The notes under the pieces: generated by a model
The model's database searches: none
Seen by the model: only the letters and a program-made list of their open reading frames with translations
Told to the model about the DNA's origin: nothing
Part shown: piece after piece, positions 38,086 through 46,724 of the stretch
Layout: each line of letters begins with the position of its first letter
Numbering within the stretch: position 1 is the first letter of the stretch
DNA from: Anaplasma capra
Lineage (GTDB): Bacteria; Pseudomonadota; Alphaproteobacteria; Rickettsiales; Anaplasmataceae
NCBI RefSeq assembly: GCF_025628805.1
Contig: NZ_JAOTBG010000001.1
Span: 90,281 to 154,280 of the forward strand
Length of the DNA stretch: 64,000 nucleotides
Direction: 5' to 3'
Translations under genes and position numbers: made by a program

Positions 38086-39942
38086 CTAAGGTATATCTAC
38101 AAACATGCGAGACAACCACTTCTTTACCCACGTACTGCCAGACTGCTCAGGAGCGGAGGATGTTGCCTGCACTCCCTCCCTCGCACTCGAGATTTCGCAT
38201 CCCTTCGCTCTGCTCTCAGCAACCTCTGGTAAGTCAGCCGCTGCTGGCGGCTCCATGAGCTCCTCACTCAGAATCGCATTGTAGCCCTTCTCAGCATGTA
38301 TATTGAAGCTTGAGCCAAGGGTTTCATCTACGCTGAGTTTTATAAGAACTTTAAACTCAGTCTCTATGTCGCAGACATGTTTACGTTTGTGGTTAAACAG
38401 GTACGCCAGGACCCCATGCCCGGTCGAAATGGAAATTATTTTCTCGCGGTTCTTATGGGCAAAGTATCGTACACTTCTTAGTATATCTGCAGCAATAGAC
38501 TCCGGTGATCTGACCCTACCAACCCCTTTACAGTGCGCACACTGAACTGTACTTGTGTCAAGTATACTTTGCTTGATCCGCTGTCTGGATATCTCCATCA
38601 GACCAAAAGCACTTATGTATCCAAACTGAATCTTAGCCTTATCGTTTTTAAACGCTTCCCTAACCTCAGCCTCAACAGCTCTGCAGTACCTGTACCTGAG
38701 CATGTCTATGAAGTCAATGACTATAAGGCCAGACAGCCCCCGAAGATTTACCTGGCGGGCAATCTCCTGAACCGCTTCCATATTGGTTTTGTAAGCAGTC
38801 TCCTCTATACTATCTTCACCAGTCATTTTACCTGAGTTCACATCTATAGAAATCAACGCCTCAGTCGGTGTGATAACAAGATACCCCCCAGATGGAAGGC
38901 AGATCTTGTCGCTGTATAACTCAAGTACCTGGGAGTCAACTCTATAGTGTGTAAAAATCGGCACACTTCCCTTGTACATCCGGATCCGGAGCTTGTTTCT
39001 GAACATGGACTTCGCATATTCTTTCACCAAGCTGAATGCCCGATTACCAGCGACTACTACATCATGTGTCGTCTCATCACAAAAGTCCCTCAGCATCCTC
39101 TTTATTATGTTGGCTTCCACGTATAACAGCACGGGCGGTTCAATATTCGCACAGTTATCGCTTATCTCCTGCCAAATAGATTGCAGGTAAGACAAATCCT
39201 GCTCTATCTCTTTTTGGCTTCTATTGCTGCCAGCAGTTCTTATGATGACGCCAGATTCCTTCGGAAGCTTGATGGAATTTAGCACTTCCTTCAAATTCTT
39301 CCTATCATCACAGTCTTCTATGCGCCGCGATATTCCGCTGTTCTTATTCCCCGCATTCGGCATGAAGATACAATACCTCCCTACAAGCGCTATGTAGGTG
39401 GAAAAGGTCGCACATTTGTTCCCGCGCTCTTCCTTAATGATCTGGACCATAAGCTTCTGATCCACCTTGATCACGTCCTGCACTTTATACATCTTGTGCA
39501 AGGAAGACTTGGACCTGCCAGCCTTGGAAGCGGAATCCTTCCTGCTGGGGCGATCATCAGAAGCGGGCTTGCAGGCAGCGCCAGGAGCCCCTTCCTCATC
39601 TGGTGACGCAGCATCCTCAATCAGCTCATCATCCTGGCCGTCACCGTACATACTCTGTAGAAGGGCGTCTTTCTCTTCCGCAGGAAGCTGATAGTGATCG
39701 ACAGAGATTTCCGAAAACGGCAGAAACCCGTGCTTACTTATCCCATACTCTATAAACACAGCCTGGAGGGACGGCTCTATACGCTTCACCACCGCATAAT
39801 AAATGTTGCCGCGGAGCTGCTTTTTATCTCTTAACTCTTGGTCAAACTCGACCACCCTACCTCCGTCGAGTACCGCAACCCTTACCTCATCAACACACGC
39901 GGCATCAACCAATATTCTTTTTCCACTATTATCATTAGACAC
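38086..39942 (-). CDS. rne: Ribonuclease E/G family endoribonuclease
   Basis: 618 residues from a GTG at 39942, with GAGG five bases upstream. An S1 domain begins near residue 37 and is split by an acidic/Ser-rich insert at about residues 100-150. The insert ends in YKVQDVIKVDQKLMVQIIKE, as in alphaproteobacterial RNase E. The catalytic part has GLIVIDFIDM and the zinc-link CAHCKGVG. The protein ends about 100 residues after the zinc link, so it lacks the long degradosome-scaffold tail of E. coli RNase E. It processes rRNA and tRNA and starts mRNA decay. RNase G is the alternative name, but the S1 insert favours the E type. Confidence 0.92.
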   Translation of the reverse strand: MSNDNSGKRILVDAACVDEVRVAVLDGGRVVEFDQELRDKKQLRGNIYYAVVKRIEPSLQAVFIEYGISKHGFLPFSEISVDHYQLPAEEKDALLQSMYGDGQDDELIEDAASPDEEGAPGAACKPASDDRPSRKDSASKAGRSKSSLHKMYKVQDVIKVDQKLMVQIIKEERGNKCATFSTYIALVGRYCIFMPNAGNKNSGISRRIEDCDDRKNLKEVLNSIKLPKESGVIIRTAGSNRSQKEIEQDLSYLQSIWQEISDNCANIEPPVLLYVEANIIKRMLRDFCDETTHDVVVAGNRAFSLVKEYAKSMFRNKLRIRMYKGSVPIFTHYRVDSQVLELYSDKICLPSGGYLVITPTEALISIDVNSGKMTGEDSIEETAYKTNMEAVQEIARQVNLRGLSGLIVIDFIDMLRYRYCRAVEAEVREAFKNDKAKIQFGYISAFGLMEISRQRIKQSILDTSTVQCAHCKGVGRVRSPESIAADILRSVRYFAHKNREKIISISTGHGVLAYLFNHKRKHVCDIETEFKVLIKLSVDETLGSSFNIHAEKGYNAILSEELMEPPAAADLPEVAESRAKGCEISSAREGVQATSSAPEQSGSTWVKKWLSRMFVDIP

Positions 39943-40040
39943 AGAACCTCACAACACTCAATAACACCCGAAATCATTCAACCCGCGGCATAGAACGGCG
40001 CGCATTGCACTACCACCGACAAAGAGGCAACAGACCAGGT

Positions 40041-40367
40041 TTAAACCTCGGTGGCCTTTCCCTCCACTCTCACAATCATAGCAAAGCCAACCGCCATAGT
40101 AGCCATGCCCACCACTATAGCGGTGAGCATCAAAACACTGGGCAGCGGATTACTATACAACACATCACCCTCCTGCCCTGATAGTATGGGCGCCTTTGCG
40201 CCCCCCACATATCCCAAAGAAATATAAAACAGCAAAACGGAGGTTTGAAAAACACCCAAGCCCATCAACTTTTTCACACGGCTACTAGTCACAACAACAG
40301 TAAACAGGCCAACTGCCATCAAAAGGGCGAACGCAACATAGTTCAAATGCGATAAAAAGAAGAACAC
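40041..40367 (-). CDS. mnhC: Mrp-type cation/proton antiporter subunit C
   Basis: 108 residues from a GTG at 40367, with GGGGGAG upstream. It has three membrane segments in the NuoK/MrpC arrangement, with MGLGVFQTSVLLFYISLG and the end segment PSVLMLTAIVVGMATMAVGF. MrpC is a small subunit of the multi-subunit Na+(K+)/H+ antiporter. It lies 78 nt downstream of the fused B subunit. Confidence 0.9.
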   Translation of the reverse strand: MFFFLSHLNYVAFALLMAVGLFTVVVTSSRVKKLMGLGVFQTSVLLFYISLGYVGGAKAPILSGQEGDVLYSNPLPSVLMLTAIVVGMATMAVGFAMIVRVEGKATEV

Positions 40368-40445
40368 TCAGCTCCCCCTGTGTTGCATACCCAACGACGA
40401 CCGTACGCCGGACAACATACAAGCCACGGACTAGCCAGTGTATAT

Positions 40446-41447
40446 CTATTTTTCCTGCGATGCAAAATCAAAATAAATGCTGACCATAGAGCCGCATACC
40501 ACTAACCCAACACCTAGCTCAACAACAAATATGCCAAGCTTCTGTTCGGAGACTGAATCAAAAATTGCAAAAAAGTAAGACAGGAAGTTTTTTCCAAGAA
40601 ACATGGAAGCTGCTCCCGTAGCAAAGTACAGCAGCAACCCAACAGCTGCCATAATCTTTAGAAGAGAGACCGGTACAACCCTTGCGACGGCAGCGTTGCC
40701 AAACACAATTGAGTAAAGAATTAACGCAGATGCAACTATAACTCCACCCTGAAATCCGCCCCCGGGGCTGTAGTCACCGTGAATTTGCACGTACAGACCG
40801 TACAGCATAATCACAGGAAACATTACGGTCACCGCGTAGCGTAACGCAGGATTTTCACCTAGTACATGAACCTTTTTCTCCACCATTGTGACTTTACCCT
40901 TATCAAGCAACAAAGATACGCACATGGCGGCTGTGAACACGACTAACGTCTCACACATGGTATCGTACCCACGGAAACTTGCTAGAATCGCTGTGACCAC
41001 ATTTGGAATTCCCACGTAACTATTAGTGTTCTTTAGGTAGACAGCTGCTTGGGAGTTTGCCGGAGAAATTTGATTACCAAATTCGGGTAAATCCAGAGCA
41101 GCATACACTAACATAGAAAACATAAATAGCGAGGCTGATATCGCTAGTAGCAGCCTAATTATGCCACAGCTGCCCCACACACCCTCTAACTTGGCGCTGA
41201 CACCACACCCCAGGCGAGAGAGCACGATAAAAGTTATTAGGGTGCTCAACCCAGCTCCCACGGCGGCCTCAGTTATGGCAACATCCGGAGCTGACATAAC
41301 TAGATGAGAGGTTGCCATTGTCAGACTAAAAACACACATGACAATAGTGTTCGTCAACAGATTTTCGCACAGTGCAACCGAAGTCGCCGATATAGCCAGA
41401 AAAAGCAAAAGTATCCAGTTTACTGCTACTGCCGTATCGAAGAACAT
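40446..41447 (-). CDS. mnhB: Fused MrpA C-terminal / MrpB antiporter subunit
   Basis: 333 residues. Residues about 10-85 form a DUF4040/MbhD-like module (SAPDVAITEAAVGAGLSTLI). Residues about 85-190 resemble the MbhE-like end of MrpA (FRGYDTMCETLVVFTAAM). Residues about 200-330 are MrpB, with HGDYSPGGGFQGGVI. The combination joins the C-terminal part of MrpA to MrpB in one chain, while the large NuoL-like body of MrpA is missing here. The start ATG directly abuts the stop of the subunit G gene, so they are coupled. Together these membrane subunits exchange Na+ or K+ for protons. Confidence 0.9.
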   Translation of the reverse strand: MFFDTAVAVNWILLLFLAISATSVALCENLLTNTIVMCVFSLTMATSHLVMSAPDVAITEAAVGAGLSTLITFIVLSRLGCGVSAKLEGVWGSCGIIRLLLAISASLFMFSMLVYAALDLPEFGNQISPANSQAAVYLKNTNSYVGIPNVVTAILASFRGYDTMCETLVVFTAAMCVSLLLDKGKVTMVEKKVHVLGENPALRYAVTVMFPVIMLYGLYVQIHGDYSPGGGFQGGVIVASALILYSIVFGNAAVARVVPVSLLKIMAAVGLLLYFATGAASMFLGKNFLSYFFAIFDSVSEQKLGIFVVELGVGLVVCGSMVSIYFDFASQEK

Positions 41448-41747
41448 CTAATCACCGTTCCTATTATCAGCATTTGCTATGAAGTCAAATGCGTATACAA
41501 CGGCGTTGCACGCGGTTGTAGACGTGATCCACGAAAGCAAAATCAGCACCAAAACCTTTATCGTAAATACGGACAACTCGCACTGCATGGCTAGACCAAG
41601 CAACACAAGCGCAACACCCACAGAGTCAGCAATCCCCGCAGCATGAACTCTGGAACAAAAATCTGGAAGCTTAATTACTCCTACAGTCGATATAATCATG
41701 AAAAAAATCCCAGCACTCAGAGTCGCCAGTCCCAGTAGCGGAATCAT
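41448..41747 (-). CDS. mnhG: Mrp-type antiporter subunit G
   Basis: 99 residues from the ATG at 41747, preceded by GGAGGT. Three membrane segments with the MnhG/PhaG motif GVIKLPDFCSRVHAAGIADSV, the conserved site of this family. The frame stays open to a TTG at 41804, inside the upstream gene, but the ATG with its ribosome-binding site is better. Its stop abuts the start of the fused A/B subunit. Confidence 0.92.
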   Translation of the reverse strand: MIPLLGLATLSAGIFFMIISTVGVIKLPDFCSRVHAAGIADSVGVALVLLGLAMQCELSVFTIKVLVLILLSWITSTTACNAVVYAFDFIANADNRNGD

Positions 41748-41754
41748 TAGCCTT

Positions 41755-42009
41755 TTACCTCCGGTCAGACATAATAAACCTGGCAAGCCCCACAGCAGAC
41801 ACAAGCCCTACACACGCATATACCAAAGACACATCTATGAAAAACAGCTGTGCATCCATTAAAACACCCAAAGCCATAATAAGCGCCGTTCCACAAGCAT
41901 TGAACACGCTGGCCGAGATTGCCTTATCGCACACATTTTCCGCCACAACAACCCTGTACAGCATCGCCGACATACACGCGATCAGCACAAAAATTGAAAA
42001 AACAAGCAA
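41755..42009 (-). CDS. mnhF: Mrp-type antiporter subunit F
   Basis: 84 residues with three hydrophobic segments and the MnhF pattern (YRVVVAENVCDKAISASVF; DVSLVYACVGLVSAVGLARF). The only start that leaves the first membrane segment whole is a TTG at 42009, and GGAGG sits 7 nt before it, which supports TTG initiation. It opens the F-G-B-C gene set, 19 nt after transketolase. A subunit E gene is not seen next to it. Confidence 0.88.
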   Translation of the reverse strand: MLVFSIFVLIACMSAMLYRVVVAENVCDKAISASVFNACGTALIMALGVLMDAQLFFIDVSLVYACVGLVSAVGLARFIMSDRR

Positions 42010-42028
42010 AGCCGACCTCCACCCCCAG

Positions 42029-44011
42029 TTATACTTCGTAATGCAACCTTGCCAAGACCGTGTCAGCTACATTCTCCTTAGTCACCCCAAAATACCTATA
42101 CAGGTCCTCACACTTACCGGATGCACCGAACCTGTCAAGCCCTATGAATATGCCACCCTCACCAAGATACTTGTGCCACCCTAGAGAGCACGCGGCTTCC
42201 ACAGCCACCTTCAAGCTTTTGTTATCTAACAAACTTAAAATATACCCTGAATCTTGCTCATCAAATATGCGCCAGCAGGGCATGGAAATCACCCTTACAC
42301 CAACTCCCCTACCCTGCAGAATTTCCCTTGCACCCAGTGCCACATCTACTTCGGAACCCGTTGCAAAAATGGTCACATCCAGGCTCCCATCATGCTCTCT
42401 CACAATGTATGCACCCCTACTGGACAGGTTCTCTCGGGAATAGCTGGCGCGGTTAAAGTTCACACTCTGCCTTGACAATGCGAACAACGAGGGGGATTTA
42501 GTGAGCCCGAGTGCAATCTCCCAACATTCCAACACCTCAACTGCATCCGCAGGCCTGAAAACATACAAGTTAGGTATGGCGCGTAAAGAGGCAAGGTGCT
42601 CTATAGGCTGATGCGTTGGGCCATCTTCCCCAACACCTATAGAGTCATGAGTCATGACATATATAACCTGTACCCCCATAAGCGCAGACAATCTTATTGC
42701 AGGTCTACAATAATCAGAAAAAACTAAAAACGTCCCTCCATAGGGTATTACACCACCGTGAAGTGCCATTCCATTCATACATGCTGCCATCGCATGCTCC
42801 CTCACCCCGTAGTGCACATAGGACGCATTAAAATTTGCGGCGCTTATCACCTTCATGGAGGATACCTTTGTATTATTGGAAGAGGTAAGGTCGGATGATC
42901 CACCGACGAGCTTTTGCATTCTTGCCACCAAGAGTTCCAGAATCCTACCAAAAGACTTTCTGGTCGCTTCCGAAGGACGCATTTCACAAAAGGAGCTCTT
43001 GAGCGCGTCTAGCGCATCCATCACGCCATTCGGTATGTCATCCGAGAGCATCTCATTAAGCGTTTTGTACCCCTCACAATCCGCAAACTTCTCAATCCAC
43101 AGGCTGTACTCTCGTTCAGCTTTCAACCTTACCTCGCCCCACAAAACCCGGGCCTCTTCAGAAACTTCAAATCTTTCACCCTTCCACCCAATGGCATCTC
43201 GGAACGCTTGGGCATCCTCTGGAGAAAACGGCCAGCTGTGTGCAGCGGATGTATTCTCCTTAGAGGGCATGAACTTCCCTATTACCGTTTTGCAGCAAAT
43301 TATGGATGGCTTGCCTTCCGACTCCCTGGCAGCTTTAATGGCACATTCGATTTCACCAAAGTCATGTCCATCAACCTCCCAAACGCCCCAACCATAAGAA
43401 GAAAATCTGGCGCGTATGTCATCGGAAGTTGACAGGCTGGTGCTACCGTCTATCGAAATCCCGTTATCATCAAACAATACAATCAGGTGGTCCAGGCCCA
43501 GATGGCCTGCCAAAGACGCAGCTTCGTGACTAATCCCCTCCATAAGGCACCCATCACCGACCATGGCATACGTATAGTGATTGATAAAATCTGCGCCAAA
43601 CCGCTGCGAGAACATGCGTTCAGCAATAGCAAGACCCACTGAACACCCGAGACCCTGTCCCAAGGGGCCTGTGGTCACATCAACTCCCACAGTACACCCG
43701 TATTCTGGGTGGCCGGGAGTTACGGAATGCAGCTGCCTAAAGTTTTTTATATCATCGATGCTGATATACCCAAGTAGGTGCATTATCGAATACATGAGCA
43801 TAGAGCCGTGCCCATTGGAAAGAACAAGCCTATCTCTGTCAAACCAGGAAGGATGATCAACGCTGAATCGCAAAAATTTCGCAAACAACACGGTCGCCAC
43901 GTCAGCCATACCCAAGGGCATTCCAGGATGTCCAGAGGCAGCACTCTGTATAGCATCTACAGACAGAAGTCTGACTGCGTTTGCCATAACTCGGTATGAG
44001 TTGTGTTCCAT
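42029..44011 (-). CDS. tkt: Transketolase
   Basis: 660 residues from the ATG at 44011. An N-terminal thiamine diphosphate domain has SGHPGMPLGMADV and the TPP motif GDGCLMEGISHEAAS through to DDNGISIDG. The pyrimidine domain follows, with VREHAMAACMNGMALHGG and THDSIGVGEDGPTHQPIEHL, then the C-terminal domain. It moves two-carbon units in the non-oxidative pentose phosphate pathway and so supplies ribose 5-phosphate for nucleotides. It precedes the antiporter genes by 19 nt on the same strand and follows the M32-like gene by 18 nt. Confidence 0.97.
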   Translation of the reverse strand: MEHNSYRVMANAVRLLSVDAIQSAASGHPGMPLGMADVATVLFAKFLRFSVDHPSWFDRDRLVLSNGHGSMLMYSIMHLLGYISIDDIKNFRQLHSVTPGHPEYGCTVGVDVTTGPLGQGLGCSVGLAIAERMFSQRFGADFINHYTYAMVGDGCLMEGISHEAASLAGHLGLDHLIVLFDDNGISIDGSTSLSTSDDIRARFSSYGWGVWEVDGHDFGEIECAIKAARESEGKPSIICCKTVIGKFMPSKENTSAAHSWPFSPEDAQAFRDAIGWKGERFEVSEEARVLWGEVRLKAEREYSLWIEKFADCEGYKTLNEMLSDDIPNGVMDALDALKSSFCEMRPSEATRKSFGRILELLVARMQKLVGGSSDLTSSNNTKVSSMKVISAANFNASYVHYGVREHAMAACMNGMALHGGVIPYGGTFLVFSDYCRPAIRLSALMGVQVIYVMTHDSIGVGEDGPTHQPIEHLASLRAIPNLYVFRPADAVEVLECWEIALGLTKSPSLFALSRQSVNFNRASYSRENLSSRGAYIVREHDGSLDVTIFATGSEVDVALGAREILQGRGVGVRVISMPCWRIFDEQDSGYILSLLDNKSLKVAVEAACSLGWHKYLGEGGIFIGLDRFGASGKCEDLYRYFGVTKENVADTVLARLHYEV

Positions 44012-44029
44012 CGTGGGTTACCAGACAGC

Positions 44030-45517
44030 TCACATACTTAGGTACCTGCCGATGAGATAATTCTTGTATGCATCCACATCGACTCGTTTCCCAGTAATCT
44101 TCTTCAGCAGTGTAGTGCTACTATACCTCCCCCCATGAGAGTATATATGCTTGTTGAGCCAGGCAATAATCCCGGAAAAATCGCCGTGTTCTAGCCCGCT
44201 ACAAACATCGACCTTGTTGTTTTTAATTGCAGAAAAAATTTGAGCCGCAGCAATAGACGCCATTACTTTGCATGGCATGTAACCAAAAATCCCGCTTACC
44301 CAGAAATCATCCTGCATAAACCCTTCCCTGTCGTCAGAGGGCACGGAGTCAAAATAGTATCTCATTCCCTGTGCCCATGCATCCGGTAAATCACTAACCT
44401 TTAGATTGTCATTTATTATCTCTTTTTCCAGTGCATAGCGCAGCATAATGTGCGCAAGAGAGCTTACTTCATCAGACTTCCCAAGTAGCATACTCGGCCG
44501 AACTTCGGTAAAGTATGAATAAATATTATCAACATCAGCAGCCTTGCCTCTGAGGGAGAAGAGCTTCTTCATAGCTGGAAGCATAAATGCAATGAACCCC
44601 CTATCCCTGAATATGTGGTAGGACATCAGAGCCCCCTGGGCTTCGTACATCACACTCCCAGAACAGCCACCCACCGGCTGGTGTTTCCACTTCTGGGGCA
44701 AATTTGAACAGTACAAGAACTTCCCAGCATTTTCCAATGCATCTCTCAAGGCAAATCTGTAGTCGCACTCCCCACAATCGTCGACGTCCCCCTGCTGCAC
44801 GCTGCACACAACTCCTTCCTCGCTCAGCACACCCATTTGCATGCGTGAGCACACAACCTCGGGGAGCCCTCCTCCCATAGCATCGGCTATATGCCTATGC
44901 AAAGCCACCTGCTTGTCAACGGCGACAACTTTTAGGGGATAAGGCTCATTGTTGCTTTGCTTATCCATGACTTCTCCCGCAAACTGACGGAAAAACGCCC
45001 CCATATCGGTGAAAACCTCATCCATCTTCTTTGTAGTAAGATCCCCATCGTAAGCACCAAGCATGACATCATACTTACTCGCAGCCCCTAAATTTCCAGC
45101 TCTTATGGCAGCCACATCCGAAGATAGCTTCACAACGTCAGAAAGGCACTCAAGCACGCTACGCGCAGGCTCATCACCTCGGTAGAACAGCATCCACTTC
45201 GCCCTACAAGCAGCCGTAGCCCTAGTCAAGCTACACATGAGATCCACCGGCAGCCCCTTAAAATGCTTGTACATCCTATGCATGCAGTGCAGGTTGGCGA
45301 CTTCCCAGTCCCCAAGCTGCCCTTTGTTCGCGAGCGCGGAATTAATAGCTTCCGAAACCATTTCGCTATCGACGATTTCCTGCACAACCTCTCTCAGGGT
45401 GCACACCCTACTCACCCTGTCGTCAAAGTCTGAGTCGTCAAAGTAGAGGACCCTGGTCGCATCACTCAAGTGGCGCACCTTGGCAAACACTTGCTCCAAG
45501 AATCTATAATGTCTCAT
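44030..45517 (-). CDS. M32 carboxypeptidase-like protein with degenerate active site
   Basis: 495 residues from the ATG at 45517 (a GTG two codons earlier is possible). The length and overall pattern match the carboxypeptidase Taq (M32) family: LPQKWKHQPVG follows the place of the zinc motif, and YEAQGALMSYHIFRDRGF aligns with the usual HESQSxLWExxVGRSxxF block. The family zinc motif HExGH is replaced by ENAGK at about residues 262-266, so both zinc His and the catalytic Glu are lost. HESQS has become YEAQG, keeping only the Glu. The DVRITTRY-like substrate motif is replaced by DVDDCGEC. It is therefore probably not a metallopeptidase, unless it binds metal differently. It lies 18 nt upstream of transketolase on the same strand. 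Confidence 0.85.
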   Translation of the reverse strand: MRHYRFLEQVFAKVRHLSDATRVLYFDDSDFDDRVSRVCTLREVVQEIVDSEMVSEAINSALANKGQLGDWEVANLHCMHRMYKHFKGLPVDLMCSLTRATAACRAKWMLFYRGDEPARSVLECLSDVVKLSSDVAAIRAGNLGAASKYDVMLGAYDGDLTTKKMDEVFTDMGAFFRQFAGEVMDKQSNNEPYPLKVVAVDKQVALHRHIADAMGGGLPEVVCSRMQMGVLSEEGVVCSVQQGDVDDCGECDYRFALRDALENAGKFLYCSNLPQKWKHQPVGGCSGSVMYEAQGALMSYHIFRDRGFIAFMLPAMKKLFSLRGKAADVDNIYSYFTEVRPSMLLGKSDEVSSLAHIMLRYALEKEIINDNLKVSDLPDAWAQGMRYYFDSVPSDDREGFMQDDFWVSGIFGYMPCKVMASIAAAQIFSAIKNNKVDVCSGLEHGDFSGIIAWLNKHIYSHGGRYSSTTLLKKITGKRVDVDAYKNYLIGRYLSM

Positions 45518-45719
45518 AACCACAATAACCGAAACTCACCCCCAGCCGCCATCAGAGCACGTAGCACCAGAACGACAACGACTGAGACATCTACCCACAA
45601 ACATACTTCAAAAAACAAGTCGGGAGCACCATACACATAGTGGGCGGACACGCGTTAAATTTAGCATACATCGCAGCGAAAGCCATAATAAATCAACTAA
45701 ATTGGATAAATTATTTTTC

Positions 45720-45747
45720 TTGACTTGATGTGGTTTTAGGCAATGAT
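45720..45747 (+). promoter_or_regulatory. Candidate promoter for ompA
   Basis: TTGACT (45720-45725) is followed after 16 bp by AATGAT (45742-45747). A second candidate, TTAGCA (45661-45666) with CATAAT (45684-45689) at 17 bp, lies further upstream. Either would give a leader of 60-125 nt for ompA. Confidence 0.35.
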
Positions 45748-45814
45748 TTGACGCAGTGGGATTTTTCAGTCAGCGGCCATCGCAGCTGAATTCAAGTGTA
45801 GGGGAGGTTTTGCT

Positions 45815-46456
45815 ATGCCGCATCGTTGGTTGCCTTTGTGCTTTTTGGCGTTGCTCACAGTGACTGGTTGCCACCTTTTTAGCAAAGAGAAGGTAGGTAT
45901 AGACGTCGGCGGAGTGTCCTTCAGCGCAGGGGGAGTAGAAAAGGTTTATTTTGACTTTAATAAATACGAAATAAGAGGTTCGGGTAAGAAGGTATTGCTG
46001 AGCCTAGTGGAGCGGATGAAGGCGGATAAGGGGTCTACTCTGCTGATCGTTGGCCATACCGACTCGAGAGGCACTGAAGAGTACAATCTTGCACTCGGCG
46101 AGAGAAGGGCGAACGCTGTCAAGGAGTTCTTGGTAGGGTGCGACAGGTCTTTGTCCCCCAGAATATTCACTCAGTCCAGGGGTAAGGCGGAGCCGGAGAT
46201 TCTCGTATACTCAAGCGACTTCAAAGAGGCCGAGAAGGCGCACGCGCAAAACCGTAGGGTCGTGCTCGTTATGGAGCACCAGGAGGCACCTCTAAGGAAA
46301 ACAACCAGGTGGCCCTTCAGCTTTGGAAGCGGGAAGAGCTCGCCGGGCGAGGAATCAACCGCTGACAACAGCAGTTCCGAAGGTGCCCAGGCACCTGCTG
46401 ACGAGCAAGTAGAGGAAAGTCCTGGAGAAGAGCAGGACGACAACACTGTACTGTAG
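45815..46456 (+). CDS. ompA: OmpA/Pal-family outer membrane lipoprotein
   Basis: 213 residues. The ATG at 45815 has GGGGAGG eight bases upstream. A lipoprotein signal ends in LTVTGC (lipid Cys at residue 19). The OmpA/Pal peptidoglycan-binding domain covers about residues 40-155, with VYFDFNKYEIRGSGKKVLL, GHTDSRGTEEYN and NRRVVLVME. The C-terminal 55 residues are acidic and Ser/Glu-rich. Pal links the outer membrane to the cell wall. In Anaplasma this protein (AM854 in A. marginale, as I recall) is surface exposed and acts as an adhesin, with a Gly and a Lys in the GSGKK helix reported as important; both are present. The tail appears shorter than in A. marginale. Confidence 0.95.
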   Translation: MPHRWLPLCFLALLTVTGCHLFSKEKVGIDVGGVSFSAGGVEKVYFDFNKYEIRGSGKKVLLSLVERMKADKGSTLLIVGHTDSRGTEEYNLALGERRANAVKEFLVGCDRSLSPRIFTQSRGKAEPEILVYSSDFKEAEKAHAQNRRVVLVMEHQEAPLRKTTRWPFSFGSGKSSPGEESTADNSSSEGAQAPADEQVEESPGEEQDDNTVL

Positions 46457-46459
46457 AGA

Positions 46460-46680
46460 AATAAAAAAGCTTTGGGCCTACCCAGATGTAGCGGTTCTTC
46501 TGCTGCAGGAAATAGTGGGTAGGCAGTTAGAACAGTTGGCAGTTATCTGAGACGAAAGGGGCTGGAGCTTGCGTGGGAAAGGTGTGCTGCCCTGCTGGGC
46601 CGCTGTACGGAGCCTCGCGCTCCGTCTCCCGCACAGCCCCCACGGGGCGGGCGCAGGGTTACAGGCTTTAGGAGTTGCGT
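46460..46680 (+). ncRNA. Candidate structured RNA between ompA and purA
   Basis: This 220-nt stretch has several perfect stems. One is GCCTACCCA/TGGGTAGGC (46476-46484 with 46516-46524), enclosing TGTAGC/GCTGCA (46487-46492 with 46502-46507). A second structure nests CCCTGC/GCAGGG (46590-46595 with 46653-46658), GCTGT/ACAGC (46602-46606 with 46633-46637) and ACGGAGC/GCTCCGT (46607-46613 with 46619-46625, 5-nt loop). It is more GC-rich than its surroundings and has no supported ORF. AGGGTTACAGGC near its end resembles the 3' part of 6S RNA, but I cannot establish that identity. The strand is uncertain. It could instead be the ompA 3' untranslated region. Confidence 0.3.
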
Positions 46681-46724
46681 GCCTCTTGTGATCCAGCACA
46701 GGGGCGTTGTGTGCCTTAACAGTG

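Noticed and set aside
44030..45517. Calling the M32-like gene a pseudogene
   Set aside because: The frame is intact over full family length and sits in a tight gene cluster; loss of catalytic residues alone points to a pseudoenzyme, not a dead gene.
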